Source: Bacteroidia bacterium
GTDB lineage: Bacteria; Bacteroidota; Bacteroidia; Flavobacteriales_D; Sanyastnellaceae
DNA: 64,000 nucleotides
Assembly: GCA_030427925.1 (NCBI GenBank)
Contig: JAUICJ010000008.1
Span: 1 to 64,000 of the forward strand
Direction of reading: 5' to 3'
The notes beneath the pieces were generated by a model. It was not told the origin of the DNA, searched no databases, and was given only the letters and a program-made list of their open reading frames with translations. The translations under genes were made by a program, and so were the position numbers. Within the stretch, counting starts at the first letter, position 1. Every line of letters begins with the position of its first letter. Below are positions 41,840 through 51,486 of the stretch, piece by piece.

Positions 41840-44758
41840 TCAATCCTTCAATTTCTTCGTCATGTCCAACACGCTCGGCGTGGCGATGAAGATCGACGAG
41901 TACGTACCGACGATGACACCGACCATCAAGGCGAAGATGAAGCCTTTGATGTTGTCGCCGCCCATCAAGAAGATGGTGAGCAACACAACGAACGTAGAGA
42001 GCGACGTGTTGATGGTCCGGCTCAAGGTGCTGTTCAACGCCATGTTCATCGTGTCCTCGTCGCGGTGCTTGTTTCCGTAGATGCCCACGTATTCCCGGAT
42101 CCGGTCGAACACCACCACGGTATCGTTGATCGAATAACCGATGACCGTCAAGATGGCTGCAATGAAGGCTTGGTCAATCTCCATGGTGAACGGCAGAACG
42201 CCAGCAAAGATGCTGAAGAAGCCGAGTACAATGAGTACGTCGTGCACCATCGCCACCAAGGCTCCCAACCCATACTGCCATTTGCGGAAGCGGATGAAGA
42301 TGTACAAGAAGATGATGAGCAAGGAGAAGATGGTCGCGTTGCGCGCTCCGCTCCGGAAGTCGTCCGAAATCGTGGAGTCCACCTTGTTGTATTCGTCCAC
42401 AGTGAACGCCGTTCCGAGGGGAGCCAAACCATTGGCCAAAGCCGCCTCGATCATTTCGTCTTGGTTTTCGTCCAAGGAATTGATGAGGTAGTTCGTCATG
42501 ACCCGGATTTTCGCATCCGAATCCTTCGTTTGAACGATCGGGTTGCCCGGCTTTCCATCTTCGGTGAAGGCTTGAGCCAGTGCTTCGCGGACCTCTTGAA
42601 TGTCCACCGGCGCCTCGAACGTCAGGTCGAAGGTGGTTCCCCCTTCAAATTCGACACCCTGTTGCAACCCTTTCGTGGCCATGGAGGCGATGCCCGCGAG
42701 CACCACGACCGCGCTGATGATGTAGTACTTTTTGCGGTTGCCCACAAAGTCAATGTTCGTGTTCGTGAACCAGTTCTCCGTCATCGGAGAAGAGAAGGTC
42801 ATTGAACGCTTGTTCTCCATGCGCGTGAAGAAGATCAAACGAGTCAAGGCAATGGCACTGAACAACGAAGTGAAAATGCCGATGATCAAGGTCGTCGCAA
42901 AGCCACGGATGGCGCCACTGCCGAAGCTGTAGAGCACGAAGGCCGTGAGCAAGGTCGTGATGTTCGCGTCGATGATGGCGCTGTACGCCTTCGAGTAGCC
43001 TTCGCGAACGGCAACCGCCAAGCTCTTTCCTCCCCGCATCTCTTCCCGAATCCGCTCGTAGATGAGGACGTTCGCGTCCACCGCCATGCCGATGGTCAAG
43101 ACGATGCCCGCGATGCCCGGGAGCGTCAACGCCGCGCCCAACGAAGCCAACGCTCCGATGAGGAAGAACAGGTTCGCCAACAGCGCCACATTCGAAACCA
43201 AGCCAGCTCCACGGTAGTAGAAAATCATGTACGCCAGGATGACGAACAACGCCACCACGAACGAAAGCAAGCCCGAATTGATGTTGTCTTCGCCCAGCTG
43301 CGGTCCCACGCTGACTTCGTCAACGATGCGCGCTGGAGCGGGCAACGACCCGGCTTTCAACAAGCCAGACAAGTCCTCTGCTTCGGCGAGTTTCGCTTCG
43401 GCGGTCATTTGGCTTCCAAAGCTGATTTGCGAACGGCCGTTCATGATGGCCGACTGAACGCTGGGGGCGGAGAACACCAAGCCATCGAGGACCACTGCCA
43501 CGGCTCGCTGGTTGTCGGCTGCGCATTGCTGCGTCATCATGCCCCACTGTTGAGCACCTTCCGAGTCCATGGTCATGCTGACCACAACGTCACCAATTTC
43601 GTCGTACGAAACGCGAGCGTCCACGATGCTCTTGCCCGTCAATTTCGCCTTTCCTTTTCCGCTCTCGTCTTTGATGGCGTAGAGGATGGCGGTGCCGTTC
43701 GTGGGTTTCGCGTCCCAGAGCAATTGGAGGTCGGATTGCAAGGCCCGACGCGCGGCCGGCATGTTCAACATGTCGTTGATGCGGGCGGTGTCGTTTGCGT
43801 TGGCGTATCCCACCACCGCTGAACGGCGGCTCGTTTCGGGGGCAAAGTAGCTGAACAACGGATTCTTTGCCGCACGCTGGGCGTCCGTCAGCACGGAATC
43901 CGCAGGAGCGCCTTCGCCGAACAACTCAGGACTTTTCGCCCGGGCGACCGCGTTGTTCGCTGCGGCGATCCGGCTGAACACTTCGTCGTTGAAGTACGTT
44001 TCCCAAAACTCGAGATTCGCCGTTGCTTTCAACTGCTTCCGTGCCCGCTCCCGGTCTTCAATGCCTGGCAACTCCACCAAAATCCGACCGCCGCTCACGC
44101 GCTGAACGTTCGGTTGCGCAACACCGAGTTGGTCGATCCGCTTGCGGATGATGTTCTCCGTGTTCTCGATGGCTGTCGCTGCTTCTCGGCGCAGGATGTC
44201 AATGACTTCGTCGTCCGTGCTTTCTGCCGGGAAGAGGTCCTTGCTCTCCATGTTGTGGAAGATGCGCCAAAGCTCAGCACCGTTGGCATTCCGGGTCCAA
44301 GCGGCTGCGAAGAGGTCCACGAATCCGACGCCGGAGGTGGTGGCCAACCCTTCGCGGGCTTCCCGGATGGAGGCTTGGAAAGCTTCGTTGTTTGAGTAGT
44401 CGCTGAGCGCAACGAACAAGTCCGGAATGCTGACCTCCAAGGTCACACTCATTCCGCCTTGCAAGTCCAAGCCGAGATTCAATTCCCGCTCGATGACTTC
44501 CCGGTAGGTGTGGCCAAGAATGGGGTAAATTTCAGCATCCGCGCTGTCGCGGAGGAATTCTCGGGCCGCTTGTTTGGCCGCGCTAGCGCGCTCTTCTTCC
44601 GTAATGAGCTCCGCTTGAAGCATCGTGTCCGCAACGTATTCGCCGTGCTCAGCCGCCTTCTTTTCGAAGGAGGAAGCCACCTGATTGAAACTCAGGGTGT
44701 ACAGGGTGGCAAAAGCCAGCAACAACGTAAATACCAGGACAGCGTTCTTATTCTGCAT
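41840..44758 (-). CDS. secDF: Protein translocase subunits SecD-SecF fused
   Basis: A 972-residue single chain containing SecD and SecF, which use the proton gradient to help pull exported proteins across the inner membrane. The SecD half has LGLDLQGGMSVTLEV, GRILVELPGIEDRERARKQL and the helix motif GMAVDANVLIYERIREEMRGG. The SecF half starts near WFTNTNIDFVGNRKKYY, with GVEFEGGTTFDLTF, and ends with GYSINDTVVVFDRIREY. Fusion is usual in Bacteroidota. The -7 element TATATTTG (CAAATATA on the plus strand, 44783-44790) lies 24 bases before the ATG, so this gene has a real leader, unlike its divergent neighbour. Confidence 0.97.
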   Translation of the reverse strand: MQNKNAVLVFTLLLAFATLYTLSFNQVASSFEKKAAEHGEYVADTMLQAELITEEERASAAKQAAREFLRDSADAEIYPILGHTYREVIERELNLGLDLQGGMSVTLEVSIPDLFVALSDYSNNEAFQASIREAREGLATTSGVGFVDLFAAAWTRNANGAELWRIFHNMESKDLFPAESTDDEVIDILRREAATAIENTENIIRKRIDQLGVAQPNVQRVSGGRILVELPGIEDRERARKQLKATANLEFWETYFNDEVFSRIAAANNAVARAKSPELFGEGAPADSVLTDAQRAAKNPLFSYFAPETSRRSAVVGYANANDTARINDMLNMPAARRALQSDLQLLWDAKPTNGTAILYAIKDESGKGKAKLTGKSIVDARVSYDEIGDVVVSMTMDSEGAQQWGMMTQQCAADNQRAVAVVLDGLVFSAPSVQSAIMNGRSQISFGSQMTAEAKLAEAEDLSGLLKAGSLPAPARIVDEVSVGPQLGEDNINSGLLSFVVALFVILAYMIFYYRGAGLVSNVALLANLFFLIGALASLGAALTLPGIAGIVLTIGMAVDANVLIYERIREEMRGGKSLAVAVREGYSKAYSAIIDANITTLLTAFVLYSFGSGAIRGFATTLIIGIFTSLFSAIALTRLIFFTRMENKRSMTFSSPMTENWFTNTNIDFVGNRKKYYIISAVVVLAGIASMATKGLQQGVEFEGGTTFDLTFEAPVDIQEVREALAQAFTEDGKPGNPIVQTKDSDAKIRVMTNYLINSLDENQDEMIEAALANGLAPLGTAFTVDEYNKVDSTISDDFRSGARNATIFSLLIIFLYIFIRFRKWQYGLGALVAMVHDVLIVLGFFSIFAGVLPFTMEIDQAFIAAILTVIGYSINDTVVVFDRIREYVGIYGNKHRDEDTMNMALNSTLSRTINTSLSTFVVLLTIFLMGGDNIKGFIFALMVGVIVGTYSSIFIATPSVLDMTKKLKD

Positions 44759-44834
44759 GACGCATGTGGTTTTTCAGGGGCGCAAATATAACTTAAATGA
44801 CCACACCTTTGAAGTGGGCACGTTGCGTACGCGT

Positions 44835-44846
44835 TACTTTTGCTTC
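44835..44846 (+). promoter_or_regulatory. Promoter of the DUF4159 gene
   Basis: TACTTTTG at 44835-44842 matches TAnnTTTG and is followed by CTTC and the ATG at 44847. The divergent secDF element is 45 bp away on the other strand. Confidence 0.65.
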
Positions 44847-45524
44847 ATGTTGCACTTTGTACGGACTATTTTTTTGTCGCTAAGCGTGGGGATGAGCGGT
44901 GCGTGGGCTCAGGCGGATGGCCAAATCGCCGTGCTGCAATACCGCGGGGGCGGGGATTGGTATGCGAACCCGACCGCCCTTCCGAACCTGGTGGAGTTTT
45001 GCAACGAGGCGCTCGGGACGCGGTTGGATTTGGAGACGCCTTACGTCGAAGTCGGCGCACCGGAATTGTTCGATTACCCGTTCGTGCACATGACGGGCCA
45101 TGGGAACGTGGTGTTCTCCGCTTCGGAGGCCCGAAATTTGGGGGATTACCTTCGGAATGGCGGCTTCTTGCACATCTCCGACAATTACGGGATGGACCCG
45201 TATGTTCGGCGCGAAATGGGCAAGGTGCTTCCCGGCGCGGAATGGTTGGAATTGCCGTTCGATCATCCCGTGTACCACTGTGCGTTCGATTTCCCACAGG
45301 GGCTCCCGAAGGTCCATGAACACGACGATTTACCGCCCCGGGGATTCGGACTCTTCCACGCGGGAAGGCTCGTTTGTTTTTACGATTACGAATGCGATCT
45401 CGGAGACGGTTGGGAAGATTACCGGGTTCACCGAGATCCCGAAGCCTTGCGGACGCGGGCCTTGCAAATGGGGGCCAACTTGGTGACCTACGCCTTCTCT
45501 GGAGCCGCGCTCACGGAACGCTGA
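44847..45524 (+). CDS. DUF4159 domain exported protein
   Basis: A 225-residue protein with a signal peptide (MLHFVRTIFLSLSVGMSGAWAQ) and a single DUF4159 domain. Visible features are YRGGGDWYANPTALPNL, YPFVHMTGHGNVVFS, LRNGGFLHISDNYGMDPYVRREM and a late CFYDYECDLGDGWED. The domain resembles GATase1-like flavodoxin folds in larger membrane proteins, but no catalytic Cys is evident. An in-frame start upstream at 44685 would run through the promoter and is rejected. The role is unknown. Confidence 0.82.
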   Translation: MLHFVRTIFLSLSVGMSGAWAQADGQIAVLQYRGGGDWYANPTALPNLVEFCNEALGTRLDLETPYVEVGAPELFDYPFVHMTGHGNVVFSASEARNLGDYLRNGGFLHISDNYGMDPYVRREMGKVLPGAEWLELPFDHPVYHCAFDFPQGLPKVHEHDDLPPRGFGLFHAGRLVCFYDYECDLGDGWEDYRVHRDPEALRTRALQMGANLVTYAFSGAALTER

Positions 45525-45525
45525 A

Positions 45526-46959
45526 TCAAGCCTCCACCGGAATGCGCTCCAAGCGCGATTTCCAACGGCCCTGATCGCCTTGTTCTCGGGAGAGCTCCAG
45601 GCCTTGGGAGCGCATGGCCGCGCGCAACACGAGCCACGTATCGCCCGTGCCGTTGCAGAACGCTCTCCGCACACTCGCCAACGCGCCCACTTCGCCGATG
45701 CATTGTTCCAAAGCGGCCCAGTAGATGTTCTCAGAAAGCCCGATTTGGCGCTGGCCGATGCGTTCCCATAGGTTCGTCATGGCCGTTTGAAGCGACGCTT
45801 TCTCTTCGGTTTTGTCCATGATGACCACGTCGCAGATGAAGGCCAAAATCGCCCCCTCCACATAAATGTTCGACGTGCGCTCCGGGATGCCCGGCTTGTA
45901 CCCGTCCAACCACGTATCGAAGCTCGATTCGGCCACGCTCAGGTTGAACCGCCCGGGGTTGTTCAAATGGCGGTCAATGAGCCGCTCCATGATCCGGCAC
46001 CATCCCTCCACATCCACGATGCCCGATTCGAGCAGGAAGAGGTCGCCCATGTAGGTGGTCACGCCCTCCGCCACGTAACCCAACCGGCTGGGGCAGGCCT
46101 TCGTGAAGTCGTAGGGCAGCCACTCGCTGGGACGGATTTTCTTCACGTTCCAGGTGTGATAGAGCTCGTGCGACGCGATGCTGATGAGTTCCATGTAGCC
46201 CTCTTCGGTGAGGACTTTTTCACTGGGCCCCAGCGCGATGACCGTGCTGGCTTCGTGTTCGACCCCGTGACGGACTTCCCGCTCCGGGAACAAGTAAAGG
46301 AAGTGGTACTCTTGGACGGGGAACGTACCGAAGGCGTCCACTTGTGCGGTGGTGAATCGCACGTGGTCGTTGATGAACCGCTCGGAATCGGGCATTTGGT
46401 CCCCATAAACCCACACGTGGAAATCGTAGCTCTTCACGCTGTACTGCTGGTGCCAAAGGGATTTCGCGGCCAAAATGGGCGAATCCATCAACTCCTGCAC
46501 ATGGGCTGCGTGGAACACCGGACCTTCGTGCTTCAGCGCTGTTCCCACGCTCCAATCCGCCTTCAAATCGCCCAAAACGAGCTTGAACGGCAAGTGCGGT
46601 CGCGCGGGGTCGTACAGCACGCAATTCACCGGATTGATGTAGACCAAATCCGCATCCACAAACGTCGAGCCCGCATTGAGTTCATTCGCGTAAATCGACC
46701 ACCGAACCCGGGTGATGCCGGCAGGGACCGTCCACCGATGAAGGTCGGATTTCAAAAGCCGAACCCAATCGCCGTTGGGCGTAAACCCTTCGACGCTGTA
46801 GACGTTTTGGGCGAAGTTGCCCAACTCGTAACGTCCTGGCCGCCACACGGGCAACTGGAGTTCAAATCCTTCAGTTGGAACGTCTGGGAAATCGGCCAGA
46901 AACAACAACAGGGGGCGCTCATCGGAAGCGCGTTGGATGGCAATGCGAATGGGATTCAT
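45526..46959 (-). CDS. M61 family peptidase (glycyl aminopeptidase-like)
   Basis: A 477-residue metallopeptidase. An N-terminal beta domain (about residues 1-150) has the family motif LPVWRPGRYEL. The zinc site is HELYH (264-268), followed by TWNVKKIRP and the Glu in VAEGVTTYMGDL (third ligand). Most family members continue into a PDZ domain; this one stops at ~477 and seems to lack it. No signal peptide is evident, suggesting the cytoplasm. The ATG overlaps the PafA stop (TGATG), so the two are translated together. Confidence 0.87.
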   Translation of the reverse strand: MNPIRIAIQRASDERPLLLFLADFPDVPTEGFELQLPVWRPGRYELGNFAQNVYSVEGFTPNGDWVRLLKSDLHRWTVPAGITRVRWSIYANELNAGSTFVDADLVYINPVNCVLYDPARPHLPFKLVLGDLKADWSVGTALKHEGPVFHAAHVQELMDSPILAAKSLWHQQYSVKSYDFHVWVYGDQMPDSERFINDHVRFTTAQVDAFGTFPVQEYHFLYLFPEREVRHGVEHEASTVIALGPSEKVLTEEGYMELISIASHELYHTWNVKKIRPSEWLPYDFTKACPSRLGYVAEGVTTYMGDLFLLESGIVDVEGWCRIMERLIDRHLNNPGRFNLSVAESSFDTWLDGYKPGIPERTSNIYVEGAILAFICDVVIMDKTEEKASLQTAMTNLWERIGQRQIGLSENIYWAALEQCIGEVGALASVRRAFCNGTGDTWLVLRAAMRSQGLELSREQGDQGRWKSRLERIPVEA

Positions 46960-48614
46960 CAGTCGAAGAGATCGTCGATTACGCGCCCGGCCGCCGCGTT
47001 GGGCAGGGGGCTGTGAATGAGTGCTGAAACGGTGGGAGCAATGTCCCGAATGTGGGTACGCTCATACGTCGCTCCAGGTTTCACTCCCCATCCATAAAAA
47101 ATGCACGGCACGTGGGTATCGTACGCATACGGGGAACCGTGGGTCGTGCCGGTCCGTCCGTAATTGATCCAGCCCGGTTTGGGCACGACGACAACTTCGC
47201 CGCTCGCGGTGGGGTGGAGGCCCCATTGCAAGTGGGAAAGAACGGGGTCCTCGGTGAATGCGATTTGGGCCAAATCCCACCGCGTCACCGCCCGGTACAC
47301 ATCCGGGTCCTCCATGGCCACCCGCCGCACGCGGGCCGCCACCTCCTCCACGTCCAACCCCGCCGCCGCAATCCGCTCCCGATCGAGGAAAAACTGGTCG
47401 TTCGAGTACTGCAAAATCCACGGCCCCTCGCCGTAAGCGGCCACGCACGCCGCTTCCGCTGCATCGGTCATGTTGCCCGGCTTCCAATAATCCACGGGCA
47501 TCCCGACGGACTGCCCCAGCGATGGCACAGTCGCCCCCGCATGGTCCGCGGAAAGCCAACACATCCAATTGCCCGCGCCGATTTGTTCGTCCAAGGCCTT
47601 GAACAGCCGCGCCAATTCCCGGTCGAGCCGCAAGTACACGTCCTGCGTTTCCTGCGCGTGCACGCCAAATTGGTGCCCCACGTAATCCGTCGAAGAGAAG
47701 CTGATGGCCAGCAAATCGGTGATGGCATCGCCGCCCAGGTCTTCTCCCGCGATGGCGGCAAGCGCAAAGTCGACGAGGAGGGCGTTGCCCGCGGGGCTGC
47801 CCTTCAGCAGGTCGTATCCGCGGTTCGCCTCGGCCAAATCCCGGAAGTCATAAGGAAACGTGGCGCGCGTCGTTCCTCGGAAGGGCGATTCGTAGGGGTT
47901 GTTGTCCGGCTGCGATTCGTCGTACGCGTCTTCGTTCAGGAGGCGCTTCCAACCGGCTTTCATGTAGTCGTCGACCGGGCTTTTGCGGTTGAAACGCTCG
48001 GCCCACTCGGGCAGTTCTTCGTAGTAGTAGGTGCTGCTGATGAAGGCGCCTTCGTCCTTGCCGTGGAACCAAAACGCACCGTCGGCGCTGTGGCCCGCAG
48101 GCAGGATGGCCCCGCGGTCTTTCATGCTCATGCCGATCACCTTCGCTTGGCCCCCCGTGGCGAGCTTGAGTTCGTCGCCGAGCGTGGTCACTTGGAGCCG
48201 GTGGGGCGACATGAAGCCGGCGGGTTCGTCGGGGGTGGCGGCGCCCACCGCGCGGACGGAGGTGTCACTCGCGCAGTAGACGCTTCCGCCCGAAGCGCGG
48301 TCGTACCAGTCGTTCGCGATGATGCCATGGTAGGCCGGGGTGGTGCCGGTGAAGATGGAGGCGTGCCCGGGGCCCGTGTAGGTGGGGGCGTAGCCGAAGT
48401 GGTGATCGGCGCAAACGAATCCCCCTTCGACGATCCGCTTGAAGCCGCCCTCGCCGAAGTCGTTCCAAAATCGGTAGAGGTAGTCGGCGCGCATTTGGTC
48501 CACGGTGATGCCCACCACCAACGGCGGACGAGCGCCCAAATTCAACGGTTCCTCTTGGGCCTGCGTCGAGCCCATCGCGCCGAGAAGCGCGGCAATGAAA
48601 AGCGTGCGTTGCAT
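46959..48614 (-). CDS. pafA: PafA-type alkaline phosphatase
   Basis: A 551-residue secreted phosphatase of the alkaline phosphatase superfamily. The signal peptide MQRTLFIAALLGAMGSTQAQ is followed by VVGITVDQMRADYL (zinc-binding Asp) and the nucleophile Thr in PTYTGPGHASIFTG (about residue 80). Later metal ligands are in SSTDYVGHQFG and SADHAGA. PafA enzymes release phosphate from phosphomonoesters without phosphate repression in many Bacteroidota. ATG 48614 is four bases downstream of TATCTTCG (CGAAGATA on the plus strand, 48619-48626). Confidence 0.9.
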   Translation of the reverse strand: MQRTLFIAALLGAMGSTQAQEEPLNLGARPPLVVGITVDQMRADYLYRFWNDFGEGGFKRIVEGGFVCADHHFGYAPTYTGPGHASIFTGTTPAYHGIIANDWYDRASGGSVYCASDTSVRAVGAATPDEPAGFMSPHRLQVTTLGDELKLATGGQAKVIGMSMKDRGAILPAGHSADGAFWFHGKDEGAFISSTYYYEELPEWAERFNRKSPVDDYMKAGWKRLLNEDAYDESQPDNNPYESPFRGTTRATFPYDFRDLAEANRGYDLLKGSPAGNALLVDFALAAIAGEDLGGDAITDLLAISFSSTDYVGHQFGVHAQETQDVYLRLDRELARLFKALDEQIGAGNWMCWLSADHAGATVPSLGQSVGMPVDYWKPGNMTDAAEAACVAAYGEGPWILQYSNDQFFLDRERIAAAGLDVEEVAARVRRVAMEDPDVYRAVTRWDLAQIAFTEDPVLSHLQWGLHPTASGEVVVVPKPGWINYGRTGTTHGSPYAYDTHVPCIFYGWGVKPGATYERTHIRDIAPTVSALIHSPLPNAAAGRVIDDLFD

Positions 48615-48645
48615 GGCCCGAAGATAGGGCGCGAACCCGACCGAC

Positions 48646-49026
48646 TCAGTGACCTGCGGCCCGCCACATGACCCAGCCGATGACGAGGCATCCGGCCACG
48701 CTGAGCCCGATGTTCAAGGCGGCCGCGAGGGCGTGGCCGGTTTCGAACAAGCGCAAGGTTTCGAGGGAAAACGTGGAGAAGGTGGAGAAGCCGCCGCAGA
48801 AGCCCGTGGTCGCAAGGAGCAGCAGCGCTTGCTGGGAACGGCTCAACGTGTCGAGGTGCGGGGCCGCCGTCGCCGTGATGGCCACCAGCATTCCGGTGGC
48901 GAGGGCGTTCGCGAGCCAGGTGCCCCATGGGAAGGGGCCGACCGCCCACCGCGCCACGAAGAGTCCCAGTCCGTAACGCGCCAAGCTCCCGAGCCCGCCG
49001 CCGATGAAAACGGCGAGGGCGTTCAT
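48646..49026 (-). CDS. crcB: Fluoride ion channel CrcB/Fluc
   Basis: A 126-residue four-helix membrane protein that exports fluoride as a dual-topology dimer. Signature segments are GGGLGSLARYGLGLFVA, GTWLANALATGML (with the conserved Asn) and TTGFCGGFSTFSTFSLE, whose Phe residues line the pore. The ATG overlaps the PAP2 stop (ATGA). No fluoride riboswitch is visible upstream, and expression seems tied to the acyl-CoA synthetase/PAP2 operon. Confidence 0.95.
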   Translation of the reverse strand: MNALAVFIGGGLGSLARYGLGLFVARWAVGPFPWGTWLANALATGMLVAITATAAPHLDTLSRSQQALLLLATTGFCGGFSTFSTFSLETLRLFETGHALAAALNIGLSVAGCLVIGWVMWRAAGH

Positions 49027-49631
49027 GCGGTCCGTGCGCGTTTGGCCCCCAACATCCGATTCCAAATGGCCAGGCAGGCACTTCCCCAAATCGCTCCCCA
49101 CGAAGCCCCCACGAGCACATCCCCCGGATAATGCACGCCCAAGTAAATCCGGCTGTACCCGATGACCAGCGCCCACCCCACCAAGGCAACCAACGGCCAT
49201 CCGCCGCCCAACAGCCCCCCCACGAGCACCGCGATGCCCATGTGGTTCGCTGCGTGCGACGAGAAAAAGCCGTACGCCCCTCCGCGGTAGGGAACCGTCC
49301 GTCCCGGCGGAGTGACCACATGCAATTCGGCTTGCAGCACCTCCTCGTGCGAAGGCCGCGGCCGTTCCACCAGCGGTTTCGCGAGCCGCGCCGACCCCAG
49401 GTCCGTTCCCGCCAAGCTCAACGCAATGACGGCCATCGCCCAGCCCCACCTCGCCCACGAGCCCAGCCGCCGTTTCAGCGCCCAAAGCAATGCAACGTAC
49501 AGCGGCAACCACGTCCAGGTTTGGGAAATCCACCACATCGCCGAATCCCCTCCCGGCCACGGGCCGTTGAGGGCAAGCAGCGCCGCCACGTCGGCATCGA
49601 CCAGCGGATTGCCCGCTCCCCAGACGCCCAT
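49023..49631 (-). CDS. PAP2-family membrane phosphatase
   Basis: A 202-residue protein with about five helices and all three phosphatidic acid phosphatase-2 motifs: KPLVERPRPSH (KxxxxxxRP), SSHAAN (PSGH-like), and SRIYLGVHYPGDV (SRxxxxxHxxxD). Likely substrates are undecaprenyl pyrophosphate or a phospholipid phosphate. It begins one base after the acyl-CoA synthetase stop (TAA-C-ATG). A lipid-recycling role fits its neighbour. Confidence 0.9.
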   Translation of the reverse strand: MGVWGAGNPLVDADVAALLALNGPWPGGDSAMWWISQTWTWLPLYVALLWALKRRLGSWARWGWAMAVIALSLAGTDLGSARLAKPLVERPRPSHEEVLQAELHVVTPPGRTVPYRGGAYGFFSSHAANHMGIAVLVGGLLGGGWPLVALVGWALVIGYSRIYLGVHYPGDVLVGASWGAIWGSACLAIWNRMLGAKRARTA

Positions 49632-49632
49632 G

Positions 49633-51414
49633 TTACGCGTAGATGCGGTCGATCAACTCCCCGTACTTCGCAAGAATGGGCTTCCGCTTCAACTTCAGCG
49701 TCGGCGTCAATTCCCCACCGTCGATGGTAAAGGGTTCACTCAACACGCGGATGACCTTGACCTGTTCCCACTTTGCAAACGGCTGCATCAGGCGTTCCAC
49801 ATCTTGCTCGATGCGCGCGACGATGCGTTCGTTTTGGGCGATTCCCGCCAAACCCGGGAACGCCACCTCATGCCGCTTGCACCACTCTTCGACCGCAACG
49901 GGGTCGGGCACCACCAAGGCAGACGGGTGTTTCCGGCCATCGCCGATGACCATCACCTGCTCGATGAACAAGGACGCCTTCAGCGCGTTTTCGAGGAGCT
50001 GGGGCGATACGTACTTTCCGCCGGAGGTCTTGAACATCTCCTTCTTTCGGTCGGTGATCTTCAGGAAGCCCTCGTCCGTGAACTCGCCGATGTCACCGGT
50101 GTGGAACCAGCCGCCTTGAATCACTTCGTTTGTTTTCGCCTCGTCCTTGAAGTAGCCCATCATGACGTTGTGTCCGCGCACTTTGATTTCGCCGTCGTCA
50201 CCGAACGCCACCTCGACACCTTCCACCACCTTGCCCACCGTTCCAATGCGCAACATGTTGGGCGCGTTGAGCGTGTTCACCGAAACCACCGGCGAAGTTT
50301 CGGTCAGGCCATAGCCTTCGAAGACGGGAATGCCCGCCGCGTTGAAGAATCGTGCCAGCCGGGGTTGCAAGGCCGCGCTGCCGCACGCCACGGCTTCCAC
50401 GCCCGTCAACCCCAACGCTTCCTTCACCTTGCTGAAGACCAATTTGCGCGCCAGTCCCAGCTGCCACTCATAAAATCCCCCGTTGCGGCGGTCCGGTTCC
50501 CACTTCAAGGCCAGGCCGACCGCCCATGCAAAAATCTTCGCCTTGACCCCGCCTGCTGACAGCCCTTTCGCCACGATGCCGTCGTAGAATTTTTCCAACA
50601 AACGCGGAACCGCCGTGAACATCGAAGGCTGGGTGGCAAACAAGTCCTCCTTGATGGTTTCCATGCTCTCCGCAAAGTGCACCTCCACACCGACGTAGAA
50701 GTAGAGGTAGTGCAGCATGCGCTCGAAGATGTGGCAGACCGGAAGGAAGCTCAGCACCTTGTGCGTTTTCGAGGCGTCGAACAGCGGCAGCCGCGGAATG
50801 CTCACTTCCACGTTTTTCGTGATGTTGTGGTGCGAAATCATCACGCCTTTCGGCAAGCCCGTGGTGCCCGACGTGTAGATGATGGTGGCCAAATCCTCGG
50901 GCCTCACCGCCTCACGCCGCCGCTCGAGTTCCGCTTGGTGTTCGTCCGAAGCACCGGCCTGTTCCACCTCCCGCCAATTCGCGGCCCCCGCCACGTCCTC
51001 GAACGTGTACACGCCTTGCAATCCCGGAACTTCGCCCGCGATGCTCTTGACCTTGTCGTACAGTTCCTTGTTGGAGACGAAGCACCACTTGCTTTCGCTG
51101 TGGTTCAGGATGTAGGTGTAATCCTGCTCCGTCATCGTGGGGTAGATGGGCACGTCGATGCCGCCTGCTTGGAGGATGCCATGATCCATCAAGTTCCACT
51201 CGCAGCGGTTGTTGTGCGCGATGAGGGCCACCTTGTCGCCGGGTTGCATGCCGAGGGCGATGAGGCCGCGCGAAATGCGATCCATCGTGTCGACGAATTC
51301 TCGGGTCGAAAAGGACAAACGTTTGCCGCCATTGGGCATGGTCACCATCACGTCCAACGGCTTGTTTGCCAGTTGATAACGTGGGAAATCAAACAGTCTC
51401 GTAGGTACGCTCAT
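49633..51414 (-). CDS. Long-chain acyl-CoA synthetase (AMP-forming)
   Basis: A 593-residue adenylate-forming enzyme that activates fatty acids with ATP and CoA. It has the P-loop YTSGTTGLPKGVMISHHN (about residue 183), LSFLPVCHIFER, GYGLTETSPVVSVN, and the A8/A10 motifs GWFHTGDIGEF and PTLKLKRKPI (catalytic Lys). This is a FadD15/AMP-binding protein of the eukaryote-like long-chain type. ATG 51414 is preferred over GTG 51429. It leads the acs-PAP2-crcB unit and is preceded by the K+ channel gene in the same direction. Confidence 0.93.
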   Translation of the reverse strand: MSVPTRLFDFPRYQLANKPLDVMVTMPNGGKRLSFSTREFVDTMDRISRGLIALGMQPGDKVALIAHNNRCEWNLMDHGILQAGGIDVPIYPTMTEQDYTYILNHSESKWCFVSNKELYDKVKSIAGEVPGLQGVYTFEDVAGAANWREVEQAGASDEHQAELERRREAVRPEDLATIIYTSGTTGLPKGVMISHHNITKNVEVSIPRLPLFDASKTHKVLSFLPVCHIFERMLHYLYFYVGVEVHFAESMETIKEDLFATQPSMFTAVPRLLEKFYDGIVAKGLSAGGVKAKIFAWAVGLALKWEPDRRNGGFYEWQLGLARKLVFSKVKEALGLTGVEAVACGSAALQPRLARFFNAAGIPVFEGYGLTETSPVVSVNTLNAPNMLRIGTVGKVVEGVEVAFGDDGEIKVRGHNVMMGYFKDEAKTNEVIQGGWFHTGDIGEFTDEGFLKITDRKKEMFKTSGGKYVSPQLLENALKASLFIEQVMVIGDGRKHPSALVVPDPVAVEEWCKRHEVAFPGLAGIAQNERIVARIEQDVERLMQPFAKWEQVKVIRVLSEPFTIDGGELTPTLKLKRKPILAKYGELIDRIYA

Positions 51415-51486
51415 GGGAATCGTTTGCACCGGCAGACGACGCAGTCATCCGGTGGGACGCGTCCAAAATACACAAGATTTGCCACC

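Noticed and set aside
48646-51414. Fluoride riboswitch controlling crcB
   Set aside because: The crcB start overlaps the upstream gene and no leader space or conserved pseudoknot sequence is available.
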